NCBI RefSeq assembly: GCF_007751035.1 | Contig: NZ_CP036433.1 | Coordinates: 5,251,001 to 5,315,000, forward strand | Direction of reading: 5' to 3' | Source: Lignipirellula cremea | GTDB lineage: Bacteria > Planctomycetota > Planctomycetia > Pirellulales > Pirellulaceae | DNA: 64,000 bases | Shown here: positions 8,077 to 16,928 of the stretch, in pieces | Position numbering within the stretch: position 1 is the stretch's first letter | How the letters are laid out: each line of letters opens with the position of its first letter | Translations under genes and position numbers: made by a program | The notes under the pieces: generated by a model | Databases searched by the model: none | The model's input: only the letters and a program-made list of their open reading frames with translations | What the model was told of the DNA's origin: nothing

Positions 8077-10431
8077 TTAACGGTGCGTTTGGAAGACCTC
8101 CATCAACATGTCGAGCATCGGGCTCTTCATCAGGGCCTGCGTCTCTTCTTTGCGGAGGCGATTGCCGGTCATCTCATTGAGGAAATGCGACATGGCCGCG
8201 ACGTCCTCGGGTCGCATCCCATTCGTGCCCGGCGACGACGGGCCGCCAGAATTTGGTCCGCTGTTTCCGGGGTTGGCGTTACCCGAACCCGGCCCGCCCG
8301 GTCCATCTCCGGGCGAGTTGTTCTCATTGCCCCGCTTGCCGGCATAGTGGGCGGTGCTGGTGAACCGCGTGTTGCCGCGTTCCACGAAAACTTCCGCAAC
8401 GATATCGTCCGCGATCGCCCAGGCGTCGCTTCGATCCTGGGTCTTGAGTCGGATCAGCTCGATAGAATCCAGCTCGACGTTGACTCCGTTGGCGTTGACA
8501 TGATCGTTGGCCACGATAAACAGATCGTTGTGGTACATCGTGCCGGATATCTCCAGCTGATCGCTCCGCCCGCCGCCCAGCACCTGCACGCCATCGACCG
8601 GCCGGACGCCGGGCCCAAGCTGGATCGCAAACCGGTCGTCCCGGTCGGAACCATGCAGAATTACCTTGCTGACGTCATTGGCGGCCTGGGAAACGAGAAC
8701 CTCGCCCGAGCGGCGGTCAACCACCTGCAGGTTCTCCCCTTTCGAGGCGAGCCGCACATCGGCCTGCTGGCCTGGGGCCGCCTTGAAGTAGAGCACGGAC
8801 GGGTCATAGAACACGTTTTGCTGCAGGCCCGTGATGCTGGTGTTCCGTTCGATCACGTCGGCCAGTGTGGTGCTTTCGATCTCTCGCAACGCCTGTCCAG
8901 CGAACAGGTTCTCGTACCAGAAGCGGTCGCCGTCGCGGATCCTCGCAAACTGATCGGCGATGATCGTGCTGAACAGTTGACCGACGCTGGAGCCCGGCGC
9001 ATGATCTTCGGCCAGGCCGCCTACCCACAGATCGATGTTATCGACCGAGCCGTACGTTTGCTCCAGGGCGGCCTGCAGCTCCGGGTCGGAAGTGATTTCC
9101 GCAAAGCTGGTGACAGGCGACAGACCGTAGTCCACGCGCGCCTGGTTATAATCCGCGAGGCCATGATCGCGGCCGCGCTGGATGTTCAGCGAGGTCAGGT
9201 CGAAACCGCCCGACCCGGGAGGACCGAACAAGAAATTGCGGACGTCGTCGATCACCTGGTTATCCAGCTCTTGCGACGTACTGGCGGCCAGACCTCGCAA
9301 CAGCGAATCGATGCCGTTGTCGATAATCTCCTGGGGCGCAAAAAACGCATGCTGCAGCGACAAATTCCCGGCAGCGATCACCTCGCCGTTTTCGTCCAGG
9401 CGCTCGAGTTCCGGCGATAGCAGGCTATGCCCGATCCGATAGGCGGCCGTCGAAAACTCATTGGCGATGCCCGGGTTGACCGTCGGGTCGTATCCGGCGT
9501 AGTCCGCCAGCGCGTTCTCGCCCAGCAGCGCCGGGAGGAATTCGTTATAGGTGATAACCTGGAGTTCCGCGCGAACAATGGCCCGGGCTCTTTGGAAGAT
9601 CTCCTCGTCGGACAGATCCGGATCGCCGGCGGCGATTTCATCGGCAAGGCGATTATGTTCACGCACCCAGACGGTTTGCATTGCCGTCAAAGCGGCGTTC
9701 TCGTTCGCCCTGACATCGCCTGCCAGGAACAGGGTGCTGCTGGTCCCGCCCGCGTTGTCCAGGCCGGCCGTATTGAAAGGAAGCAGATCGCCTTCGCTTG
9801 TTTTCAGGCGCCCGCCCGTTCCTTCGCGAAGTTCGGCGGCCCGGACTTCGTCGGATCCGTAAATCACGGAGCCATCGAGAAAAGCCGTGATGGAGTTGAT
9901 CTGCTGCCGCGGATCGCCCGCTTCGTCGCCGGTCGTTTCGTCGTAGTCGGAACGCGTCAGTTCAATTTCCGCCGTGCCGGAACCCGAAGGGTCAAAGTAG
10001 GCGTCGCCCATGGGCACGCTGATCGAGAAATCTTCGCCGGCCTCGCCCGCTTCGGTGAGATCCAGATCGTGGTCGATGAACTGCCCCCAGACCCAGAGCA
10101 GGTCCGACAAGTGGCGGCTGTTTTCGGTCGATTCCGTCTGTGCGGCGAGCTGGTTGCTGACCTCGCGGGCGCTCGGCCGATCTTCGCCTGCGGGAGTGCT
10201 GATCCCGTCGCCGTACTCGGCCTCCGCCAGGCGGAGTAAAGCGGTGTTGGCCGCTCCAAAATCCGGGTTGGCCAGGTTGTTTCCCGTTCCGTCAATCGCG
10301 GCCGGCGTACTGAACAGGCCTGACTGATACTGCTCCAGATACTGAGTAAGGTTCAAGGAGTCGGCCACATCGGCGGCGAACAATGCGCGCGGCTCGAGCG
10401 CCTCGGGCCGCAGGTTTCTGCGTCGTTTCAT
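8077..10431 (-). CDS. secreted animal-type heme peroxidase with LEPR sorting motif
   Basis: 784 residues. The N-terminus is MKRRRNLRPEALEPRALFAAD, the Arg-rich LEPR-type export motif found on many planctomycete surface proteins. The catalytic core matches the peroxidase-cyclooxygenase superfamily: distal His in FIDHDLDLT (His121, with the calcium-ligand Asp next to it), WVREHNRLA at about 255-263, proximal His in YRIGHSLL (His335), and LNIQRGRDHGLADYNQAR further on. These enzymes use H2O2 to oxidise halides or organic substrates. After the core there is a beta-rich region and a Gly/Pro/Asn/Ser linker (about 695-735) before a short helical C-terminus. A GAGGA site precedes the ATG by nine bases. 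The neighbouring HlyD/M50 operon is on the same strand, but a link is only inferred. Confidence 0.9.
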   Translation of the reverse strand: MKRRRNLRPEALEPRALFAADVADSLNLTQYLEQYQSGLFSTPAAIDGTGNNLANPDFGAANTALLRLAEAEYGDGISTPAGEDRPSAREVSNQLAAQTESTENSRHLSDLLWVWGQFIDHDLDLTEAGEAGEDFSISVPMGDAYFDPSGSGTAEIELTRSDYDETTGDEAGDPRQQINSITAFLDGSVIYGSDEVRAAELREGTGGRLKTSEGDLLPFNTAGLDNAGGTSSTLFLAGDVRANENAALTAMQTVWVREHNRLADEIAAGDPDLSDEEIFQRARAIVRAELQVITYNEFLPALLGENALADYAGYDPTVNPGIANEFSTAAYRIGHSLLSPELERLDENGEVIAAGNLSLQHAFFAPQEIIDNGIDSLLRGLAASTSQELDNQVIDDVRNFLFGPPGSGGFDLTSLNIQRGRDHGLADYNQARVDYGLSPVTSFAEITSDPELQAALEQTYGSVDNIDLWVGGLAEDHAPGSSVGQLFSTIIADQFARIRDGDRFWYENLFAGQALREIESTTLADVIERNTSITGLQQNVFYDPSVLYFKAAPGQQADVRLASKGENLQVVDRRSGEVLVSQAANDVSKVILHGSDRDDRFAIQLGPGVRPVDGVQVLGGGRSDQLEISGTMYHNDLFIVANDHVNANGVNVELDSIELIRLKTQDRSDAWAIADDIVAEVFVERGNTRFTSTAHYAGKRGNENNSPGDGPGGPGSGNANPGNSGPNSGGPSSPGTNGMRPEDVAAMSHFLNEMTGNRLRKEETQALMKSPMLDMLMEVFQTHR

Positions 10432-11052
10432 CGGTGTTGTTCCTCAGTGTTCCGATCCGTCTCCTGGACACCCCTGCACTTCAGGAAACGGGCTCTTCTA
10501 GCTGGCCAAAGGGGGGACGGCCTGGCGCACTGAGATGCTGTCGTAGCATGGCCTCGATACATGCTGCGCTAGAGAAGATGGTCCGATCTCCGTCCCGCAA
10601 TCATTAACGGGAAAGACGCGGCGAAATTGCAGGCGTCACGACGTTTTTCCGGATGTTGCCTCTCTGGCCCGACAGTTCTAGCTGGGGTCCCTGGCCCGCA
10701 ATGGCGCCGATGGAAGCGATTGTGCGGGTTACCTAGGGTTCTGTTTCGGCCGTGACCGACGCGCGACATGAGCCGATCAACACAGGTCCGAGCAAAACCC
10801 GTCATCTGCCGGGCCTGTCCCTGGGGAGATCTACGCCGGCGCCGCCAGGAAGTTCCTGGCGGTAATCCATCGGCAAGAAGCTGGCGCTGCTGCAGCAGGC
10901 CAGCATGCTGTCAAATCGCGGTGCAGAATAAGACGCATCGCGTAGAGGCGAAAAGCACGCTGGCGCAAAATATCATGGGAGTGGGCCTGGCAACCAGTCC
11001 CGGTTCCTGCGTGGGGTCGAGGGGACGTGCGCCCAGGTCCACTACAGCAGTG
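10432..11052. other. gene-free region with a perfect dyad
   Basis: 621 bases upstream of the peroxidase gene and downstream of the sigma-factor gene, both minus strand. No supported gene. The only clear structure is the 21-base dyad at 10842-10862, listed separately. Short frames here have no ribosome site and no homology I can recognise. Confidence 0.5.
10842..10862. repeat. perfect inverted repeat, 10-base arms
   Basis: CCGCCAGGAA and TTCCTGGCGG flank a single G. It lies about 190 bases past the sigma-factor stop and about 410 bases before the peroxidase start. There is no T-tract after it on either strand, so an operator or a processing/termination hairpin are both possible. Confidence 0.6.
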
Positions 11053-11952
11053 TTAGGCTTCCATCCGTTCGCGCGGATCTTTCAGCCCTTCGCCCAGCTT
11101 GTTGAGCGCTTCGGTCTCGATCTGGCGGACACGTTCCCGCGTCAGTCCGAGTTGCTCGCCGATCTCTTTCAGCGTGTGCGGCTCGTGTTCATCGAGGCCG
11201 AACCGCATCCGCAGAACGGTCGCTTCGCGCTCGTCCATGTTTTTCATCATTCGCATCACATGGCCCAGCACGTCGTGTTCGACCAGCTCCTCCTCAGGGC
11301 TTTTCATCCGCTCATCCATAATCATTTCGCCCAGCGACAGTCCTGACTCGGACTGGTCGGTTTGCGGCGTGGAGTTATAAATGCGGATCGCCTTTTTGAT
11401 GATCGGCAGCTTCTTCTTCGGCAGGCCTAACACCCGGGCGACTTCCTCCGGCGTGGGCGTGCGGCCCAGCTCTTCGTTCAGCCGGGCGCTGGCGCGGCGC
11501 CACTTCGACAAGAGTTCGACCATGTAGGCCGGAATACGAATCGTTTTAGCCGAGTTGATCAAAGCCCGTTTGATCGACTGCTTGATCCAGTAGCTGGCGT
11601 AGGTGCTGAAGCGGGTGCCCATGCCGGGGTCAAAACCTTCGACCGCCCGCAACAGGCCGAGGTTGCCTTCTTCGATCAGGTCCTGCAGGCCAAGACCTTT
11701 GCCGGTATATCCTCGAGCAATGTTAACGACCAGTCGCAGGTTGGCGCGGACCATGCGGTCCCGAGCGCGGACGTCGCCATCGGCGATCTGGCCGGCCAAT
11801 TCCTGCTCCTCCTTGGCGGACAGGAGGGAAGTTTCATTGATCTCGCGAAGATAGGTTTCCAGCGGCGTCTGCAGGGCGTCGGACTTGCGACTCCGGACAG
11901 GCGTCGCCGCTTTGCGACGGGGGGCGGCGGGCTTGCGGCTAACGGGGGACAT
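11053..11952 (-). CDS. RNA polymerase sigma-70 factor (RpoD/SigA-like, short)
   Basis: About 299 residues from the ATG at 11952 (preceded by AGAGAGACGCCT); the frame extends 41 codons further, but that part is low-complexity and unlike the family. It contains region 1.2 (LETYLREINET), region 2 (NLRLVVNIARGYTGKGL, DLIEEGNLGLLRAVEGFD, FSTYASYWIKQSI), region 3 and region 4 (RFGLDEHEPHTLKEIGEQLGLTRERVRQIE). The large region 1.1 and the non-conserved insert of a housekeeping RpoD are absent, so this is more likely a group 2 (alternative, RpoS/SigB-like) factor than the main one. It directs core RNA polymerase to -35/-10 promoters. It is divergently placed from the ATPase gene at 12284. Confidence 0.92.
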   Translation of the reverse strand: MSPVSRKPAAPRRKAATPVRSRKSDALQTPLETYLREINETSLLSAKEEQELAGQIADGDVRARDRMVRANLRLVVNIARGYTGKGLGLQDLIEEGNLGLLRAVEGFDPGMGTRFSTYASYWIKQSIKRALINSAKTIRIPAYMVELLSKWRRASARLNEELGRTPTPEEVARVLGLPKKKLPIIKKAIRIYNSTPQTDQSESGLSLGEMIMDERMKSPEEELVEHDVLGHVMRMMKNMDEREATVLRMRFGLDEHEPHTLKEIGEQLGLTRERVRQIETEALNKLGEGLKDPRERMEA

Positions 11953-12283
11953 AGGCGTCTCTCTGTTCTTATGCAAAAGATTCGCCGAACCGTTCGCCGA
12001 AATCGTGGCGGATGCATCCTTGCCGGTTCGTTTTAAATCAGGGTCGGGTGTAAGATGTACCATCGACCTTATCAAGATAAACCTGCAGTACTGCGAAGAA
12101 CTGTGGGGGTACGCGGTTCTTGCCTGTTATAACACTCCCCCTGGTGGCGTATTCGATTCCGGTTGTAACGCCTGTAACGATCACAACAGACCTCGACGCC
12201 TGGCTACAGTTATTCCGGCCGCTGCGACCGCGCGGAAATGCCTGCCAGCTCGCGACCGTTTTCTTCTCTCGCAAAGTCCCGTC
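11953..12283. other. divergent intergenic region (sigma factor / GspE-like ATPase)
   Basis: 331 bases between two divergent starts. On the minus strand a TTGATA followed 17 bases later by TACACC (about 12050-12078) is a weak promoter candidate for the sigma gene. On the plus strand TTGCCT and the near-palindromic GTTATAACA (about 12119-12131) are suggestive but badly spaced. Nothing here is decisive. Confidence 0.25.
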
Positions 12284-13561
12284 ATGCCCAAATCGATGGT
12301 TTCCCTGGCGACCGCCGCCCATGACCGGCTGCGAGCGATGGACGCCGCGTCGCCGCAGTACGCCACGCAATTTGTCGAAGCTCTGCTGGCGGCGGCGAAA
12401 GCGATTGGAGCCAGCGATGTGCACCTGCAGCCGACCGTCCCGGGGCTCGATATCTGCTGGCGGCTCGACGGCGTGCTGCAGCCGCTGGGGGTTTATCCGC
12501 ACGGCGCCCGGACCGATGTACTGAGCCGACTGAAAGTTCTGGCCGAGTTGCTGACCTACCGCACCGATGCTCCCCAGGAAGGCCGCATACGCCGCACCGA
12601 AGACGACGTAGAAATGCGCGTCAGCACCTTTCCCACCTTGCACGGCGAACGGGCCGTGGTGCGGATCTTCGCCGCCCGGCAGCAGCTGCGTCGTCTCGAT
12701 GATCTGGGGCTGGGCGAACTGGGAATGGGGGACGATGCGCTGCCTGCGCTCCAGCGACTGCTGGCCGAGACTTCAGGCGCCGTGTTGATTGCGGGACCGG
12801 CCGGCAGCGGAAAAACGACGACCGCCTATGCCTGCCTGCGCCAACTGGCCAGCAATGGGGAAGGACGCCGCAGCATCGTCACGCTGGAGGATCCGATTGA
12901 ATCGGCCGTGGCCGGGGTGGTGCAATCGCAAGTGAATGAAGCGGCCGGTTTCGACTTTGCCATCGGCGTGCGCAGCCTCATGCGGCAAGACCCCGAGGTG
13001 ATCCTGGTCGGCGAGATCCGCGACCCGCCGACGGCCCAGGCGGCCTTTCAGGCGTCGCTGACCGGCCACCTGGTGCTGACCACGTTCCACGCGGGCAACT
13101 CGGCCGAGGCAGTGGGGCGTTTGACCGACATGGGGATTGAACCCTACGTTCTGCGGAGCGGTCTGCTCGCCATTTTGAGCCAGCGCCTGCTGCGGCGGCT
13201 GTGTTCCTGTGCGGTCCCTGGCAGCGGCGCTGATCGGCTTGGTCTGCCCGTGGAACAGACCCGCCAGGCCGGCGGTTGTCCCATGTGCCACCAGACGGGT
13301 TACGAGGGACGCATGCTGCTGGCTGAAATGCTGTCGACCCGTCGGCCACGCATCGGCCAGGCGATCAGCGACCGGATGAACGCTCGCGAACTGGGCCGCC
13401 TGGCGATCGAAGACGGCATGACGACCCTGTGGCGTCGGGCCGTTGCGGCCGTAGAACAGGGACGCACTAGCGCGGCCGAAGTCCGCCGCGTTCTCGGCTT
13501 CGAAGCCGAACGAGAAGAGCAGGAAGCAGCCCCGTCCACCTCACAGAATCGCCTCGTCTGA
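12284..13561 (+). CDS. GspE/PilB-family secretion or pilus ATPase, short form
   Basis: 425 residues from the ATG at 12284; an open frame reaches upstream to 11885 but overlaps the divergent sigma gene and is not plausible. The GspE core is complete: Walker A GPAGSGKTT (171-179), Asp box (LEDPIE, about 201-206), Walker B VILVGEIRD (239-247) and His box GHLVLTTFHA (261-270). The larger N-terminal domain of GspE is missing, leaving only the PAS-like N2 part. A Cys-containing C-terminal zinc element is partly kept (LCSC ... CPMC). Such hexameric ATPases drive type II secretion or type IV pilus assembly. No other secretin, pilin or inner-membrane gene of such a system is nearby, so it is an orphan here. 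Confidence 0.88.
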   Translation: MPKSMVSLATAAHDRLRAMDAASPQYATQFVEALLAAAKAIGASDVHLQPTVPGLDICWRLDGVLQPLGVYPHGARTDVLSRLKVLAELLTYRTDAPQEGRIRRTEDDVEMRVSTFPTLHGERAVVRIFAARQQLRRLDDLGLGELGMGDDALPALQRLLAETSGAVLIAGPAGSGKTTTAYACLRQLASNGEGRRSIVTLEDPIESAVAGVVQSQVNEAAGFDFAIGVRSLMRQDPEVILVGEIRDPPTAQAAFQASLTGHLVLTTFHAGNSAEAVGRLTDMGIEPYVLRSGLLAILSQRLLRRLCSCAVPGSGADRLGLPVEQTRQAGGCPMCHQTGYEGRMLLAEMLSTRRPRIGQAISDRMNARELGRLAIEDGMTTLWRRAVAAVEQGRTSAAEVRRVLGFEAEREEQEAAPSTSQNRLV

Positions 13562-13738
13562 GCGACGACGTCGACTCTTGCGCCCCAACGTTTCGCCAGG
13601 TCGATATCTCTACTGCTGCGTCAAGGCAAAGAGTTCGGGTTCTTCCCATTAGCCGTTTTGGCGATAGCCACGGTTAACGAAAAGGAACAGCGGCTCGCGC
13701 GAAAATGGCCAAACCTGAAAGTGAAACTTGACGCACCA

Positions 13739-15388
13739 CTACCCTTCCTGGCTGGACGCTGAAACACGCCAGCGATCGCTGAACAGCCAGATCATCACCA
13801 TCAGACAAGTGAAGTTCATCAGCGCGGTAAAACCCAGATACCCAGCGACCAGCAGCCAGCTGCCGCGTTCCGTCCCTTCCTCAAAGACAGCCTCCGTATA
13901 CAACGGTACCTGGGCGGCCGCCGCAAAAGGACTCAAAATGCTGGTGGCCTCCATATACGGCGTGGCCGGGTGATCGGGAAAGAAAGTGGTCGCAAAGAAT
14001 TGCACCGCCAGCGGACTGCAGAACAGCAGGACAATCACCAGATACGTGGTCATCAGACTCGTCGCCGTTTTGCGAAAAAGCACTGAGCAGAACAGCCCCA
14101 GCACCGAGGTGGTGACGCACGTCATCAGCACAATCGCCAGAAACGCCGCCACCGCCCCCAGGTTCGACCAGTACGCACTGATCATGGCGGAAGCCAGCAA
14201 CACCGGCCACAACAGAAACAGGGTCAGTACGCTCGACACCCGCAGCCCGGCGATGAGCTTGCCGGATAAAATCTGCCAGGGAGTGAACAGCGTCGTCAGC
14301 AGCAGATCCAGCGTTTGCCGCTCCCTTTCGCTCGTCACGCTGCCGGCCGAATACACCGGGCCGACCAGCATGTTGAACATGCACACATAGCCGATATACC
14401 AGGCGGCCCACTGCGGAAAAATGTAAAGGCAAAACGCCATAATGGGGATCGCCACCAGCATGCTGACCTGGATCACCAGCCGCAGCATGAGCGTCCCCTG
14501 GGCGAAAATATCGGACCGCATCTCCTTGTCGTAGACCGCGTTTCCTTTATCCGGCAACAGGTCGTTTCGCTTGGGCGGGGCGAACAGCATGTCGGGAAAC
14601 TGGTCGCGCTGGATGACCAGCCCCACTGCCTGCTGCGATTCCTGCTCCAGGTCGACCACCTCTTTTCCCTCGCTGCCGACATCGGGCGGATGCAACATAC
14701 GGGACGACGTATTGTCAAACAGCACCGCGCACATCAGCAGGGCGACGCTCGGAGCGACCAGCAGCGCCACCCCCAGTCGCACCTGCCCGCCAAACCAGAG
14801 ATCCAGGTTCACCCATAACAGCACCGCCAGCATCGCCAGCGGCAGGATCAACAGGTAGGAAACCACCAGCGACGCCGAGGTCCGGCTGAAGTAGCTGCTG
14901 CAGGCAATACTGATGGCGCCAAACGTCAGCACCGAACAGATCAGCCCCAGGTAAGCCGCCAGCACCTCGTAGGGAGACACGCCGCCCAGCGGCAAACAGA
15001 GCATGACAATCGGCAAGGAAGCAAACACCAGGACGCCCAGGTGCGCCAGCGAAGAGATGAACTTGCCGATTACAATCGCCCCCGGCCGCAGCGGGCTGGC
15101 CAGCAGCATCTCGTACGTTTTCCGTTCTTTCTCTCCCGTAATGGCCCCGGCCGCAAAACTGGGCGCCATCAGCGAAGCCAGGATGTACTGCCCCAGAAAA
15201 AACAGATCGACCAGATTCCGTGCGGCGGCCGGATTTTCGGTCAAGTCCAGCCGGGCGTCCTGCGGCCAGGCAAAGTAGACCACCGCCCCCAGCAACGCCT
15301 GGTACAGGAACAACAGCACGAACGCCCTGGGCATCCGCAAATTAATCAGCAGTTCGCGCTGCAGGACAGGATTTTCAAAAAGGTACAT
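13739..15388 (-). CDS. ABC-2 type transporter permease, two fused copies
   Basis: 549 residues with about twelve hydrophobic segments in two similar halves. Each half carries the ABC-2 cytoplasmic signature: GAITGEKERKTYEMLLASPL in the first and GSVTSERERQTLDLLLTTLF in the second. A polar linker (about 240-290) separates them. ABC-2 permeases pair with an ATP-binding subunit to export drugs, polysaccharide or lipids, or act as gliding-type transporters; no ATPase gene adjoins it in this window. It converges with the GspE-like gene, 177 bases apart with no clear terminator between them. The start lacks a strong ribosome site. Substrate unknown. Confidence 0.88.
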   Translation of the reverse strand: MYLFENPVLQRELLINLRMPRAFVLLFLYQALLGAVVYFAWPQDARLDLTENPAAARNLVDLFFLGQYILASLMAPSFAAGAITGEKERKTYEMLLASPLRPGAIVIGKFISSLAHLGVLVFASLPIVMLCLPLGGVSPYEVLAAYLGLICSVLTFGAISIACSSYFSRTSASLVVSYLLILPLAMLAVLLWVNLDLWFGGQVRLGVALLVAPSVALLMCAVLFDNTSSRMLHPPDVGSEGKEVVDLEQESQQAVGLVIQRDQFPDMLFAPPKRNDLLPDKGNAVYDKEMRSDIFAQGTLMLRLVIQVSMLVAIPIMAFCLYIFPQWAAWYIGYVCMFNMLVGPVYSAGSVTSERERQTLDLLLTTLFTPWQILSGKLIAGLRVSSVLTLFLLWPVLLASAMISAYWSNLGAVAAFLAIVLMTCVTTSVLGLFCSVLFRKTATSLMTTYLVIVLLFCSPLAVQFFATTFFPDHPATPYMEATSILSPFAAAAQVPLYTEAVFEEGTERGSWLLVAGYLGFTALMNFTCLMVMIWLFSDRWRVSASSQEG

Positions 15389-15563
15389 GCCAGCGCGCCA
15401 GAGGGGAAAGCCTCAAAAAGATCAGATCCAACCCGCGAGGAAAACCGCAGCGACCGAATGCCCTTTGTGGGGAACGCATCCAACTGCTCTTGAGCCGGCG
15501 GCCCGCCTTCGCTAGTTTCCGCCATTCTCCCCGGCTCTTCGGTCCGCTTCAAGGGAGCATGGA

Positions 15564-16547
15564 GTGGGCAAACTCCATCTCATCACTGGCATCCTTCTGC
15601 TGCAGGCGATCCTGGGCTGTGCGAATCCGCGCTGGGCTTTACGCGATCGCGACTACCGGGACAAGTATTCCCAGGATACCAGCGACCTCCGCCTGCAGGC
15701 GAAGCAGGCAGTCGATGCTCGCCATGTTCGGGAAAAATGGGGATATGTGGGCGGCGGCGGAGCTTCGCCGGGTTCGCCCTTTGCTGGGCATCTGAAGTTC
15801 GGGTATTTCGATTACATGGAATCCTGGCTGGAACGGCAATTCACGCTGGGCGCGTTTCGCTCCAACAGCTTGAACGACACCGTGTTCGGTCCCCAGGCCA
15901 CGTTCCGGGTGCAATCGCCCAGTCGACTGGCGCCGTTTGTTGGCGTCAGCGGCCTGGCCGGCGTGCTGCATAAAGGGACGCTGCATGATGGCGTCGATCT
16001 GATTGTCCGCTCGCTTCAGAATGACGACGATGACTGCGGCTGCGACAAGAATCGCGGCTTGCCCGACGACCATCTGCACCCGGTCTTCGTCGGCGCGCCC
16101 GAGGTCGGCGTGCATTACTGGCTGAACGCGGATCTCAGGGCAACCGCCAGCCTGAGCTACGCCATGAGCACCGAGGGCCGTGACCACGACGCCTTCTTTT
16201 TGAATTTCGAAATTGCCCGCCTCAACCTGAAACATTCCACGGCGCCGATAAGTTTCGCCGCCCGACCGGAGTCGTCACCGCGTCCGCCGCTCATGGCCCC
16301 GGCGGACGCTCCGGCTGCAGAACTCTGCCTGCTGCCGCCGATCGGGCCTTCGAACCTGGGAGATACAGGCGAGGTGGCGCCGCCGGTGCCGCTGGAGATT
16401 TTCAAGCCGACGCCTGCCCGGACCTGGAACGAAGATCCCTCCTCGAACTTCGATCTGTACGACGACAATCTCGCAGGGGACAGTTCCCGCGACAAAGCTT
16501 TTGAGGAGGCAGCCCGCCGCGCTCGCTGCCAGGTTCGTCCCCGATAA
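15564..16547 (+). CDS. lipoprotein of unknown function
   Basis: 327 residues starting at GTG 15564, supported by AAGGGAG six bases upstream. The N-terminus is a lipoprotein signal with lipobox ILGC (Cys19), so the protein is probably lipid-anchored. The middle part (about residues 70-220) is rich in Gly, Phe and Tyr with alternating strands (FGYFDYMESW, ATFRVQSP, GVHYWLNADLRATASLSYAM), which suggests an outer-membrane beta-barrel-like or surface fold; a short acidic/Cys patch (DDDDCGCDK) lies near 155. The C-terminal third is Pro-rich and probably disordered. No enzyme motif was recognised. It is transcribed away from the permease gene, with about 175 bases between them. Confidence 0.8.
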   Translation: MGKLHLITGILLLQAILGCANPRWALRDRDYRDKYSQDTSDLRLQAKQAVDARHVREKWGYVGGGGASPGSPFAGHLKFGYFDYMESWLERQFTLGAFRSNSLNDTVFGPQATFRVQSPSRLAPFVGVSGLAGVLHKGTLHDGVDLIVRSLQNDDDDCGCDKNRGLPDDHLHPVFVGAPEVGVHYWLNADLRATASLSYAMSTEGRDHDAFFLNFEIARLNLKHSTAPISFAARPESSPRPPLMAPADAPAAELCLLPPIGPSNLGDTGEVAPPVPLEIFKPTPARTWNEDPSSNFDLYDDNLAGDSSRDKAFEEAARRARCQVRPR

Positions 16548-16928
16548 GGCGATTATTATCGGGAAAACGGCGGCATGCAGGGCATGCTGGCGAACCGCAG
16601 ACCTCCCGCAATCGGCGACGGCCTGGGAAAGAGCCGAACTGGGAAAGAGCCGAAGCAGCTTAACGCTGGCCGGCGATCGATTCGATATAATGGCTTTGGC
16701 GAGCTTTGGCTTCCCGCCGTCAGGCAAATGTCCTGAAGGGGCCAGCCATTTTTCAGGGCGGATCGTTTTGTGTTTTTGCGGGAATGCCGACAGTTTTTCC
16801 GTTACCGCCGCCCGCCTGCCCGGGAAGTACGGCACTGCTGGTGGAAGCAGGCGCCGACCTTCCGCTATAATGCCCGCTGCCACTGCTAGCAGCTGCAGTC
16901 TTCTTCTTTAGCGACGGAACGTCTTGTC
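16548..16928 (+). promoter_or_regulatory. dnaE upstream region with two perfect TATAAT boxes and a tandem repeat
   Basis: 381 bases without a gene. A perfect TATAAT lies at 16686-16691 and another at 16866-16871, the second about 58 bases before the dnaE ATG, a good position for its -10. Neither has a strong -35 at 16-18 bases. A 16-base unit (CTGGGAAAGAGCCGAA) is repeated exactly twice at 16623-16638 and 16639-16654, just upstream of the first box. Confidence 0.45.

Noticed and set aside
11885-12283. N-terminal extension of the GspE-like ATPase
   Set aside because: It overlaps the divergent sigma gene and lacks the GspE N1 domain pattern.
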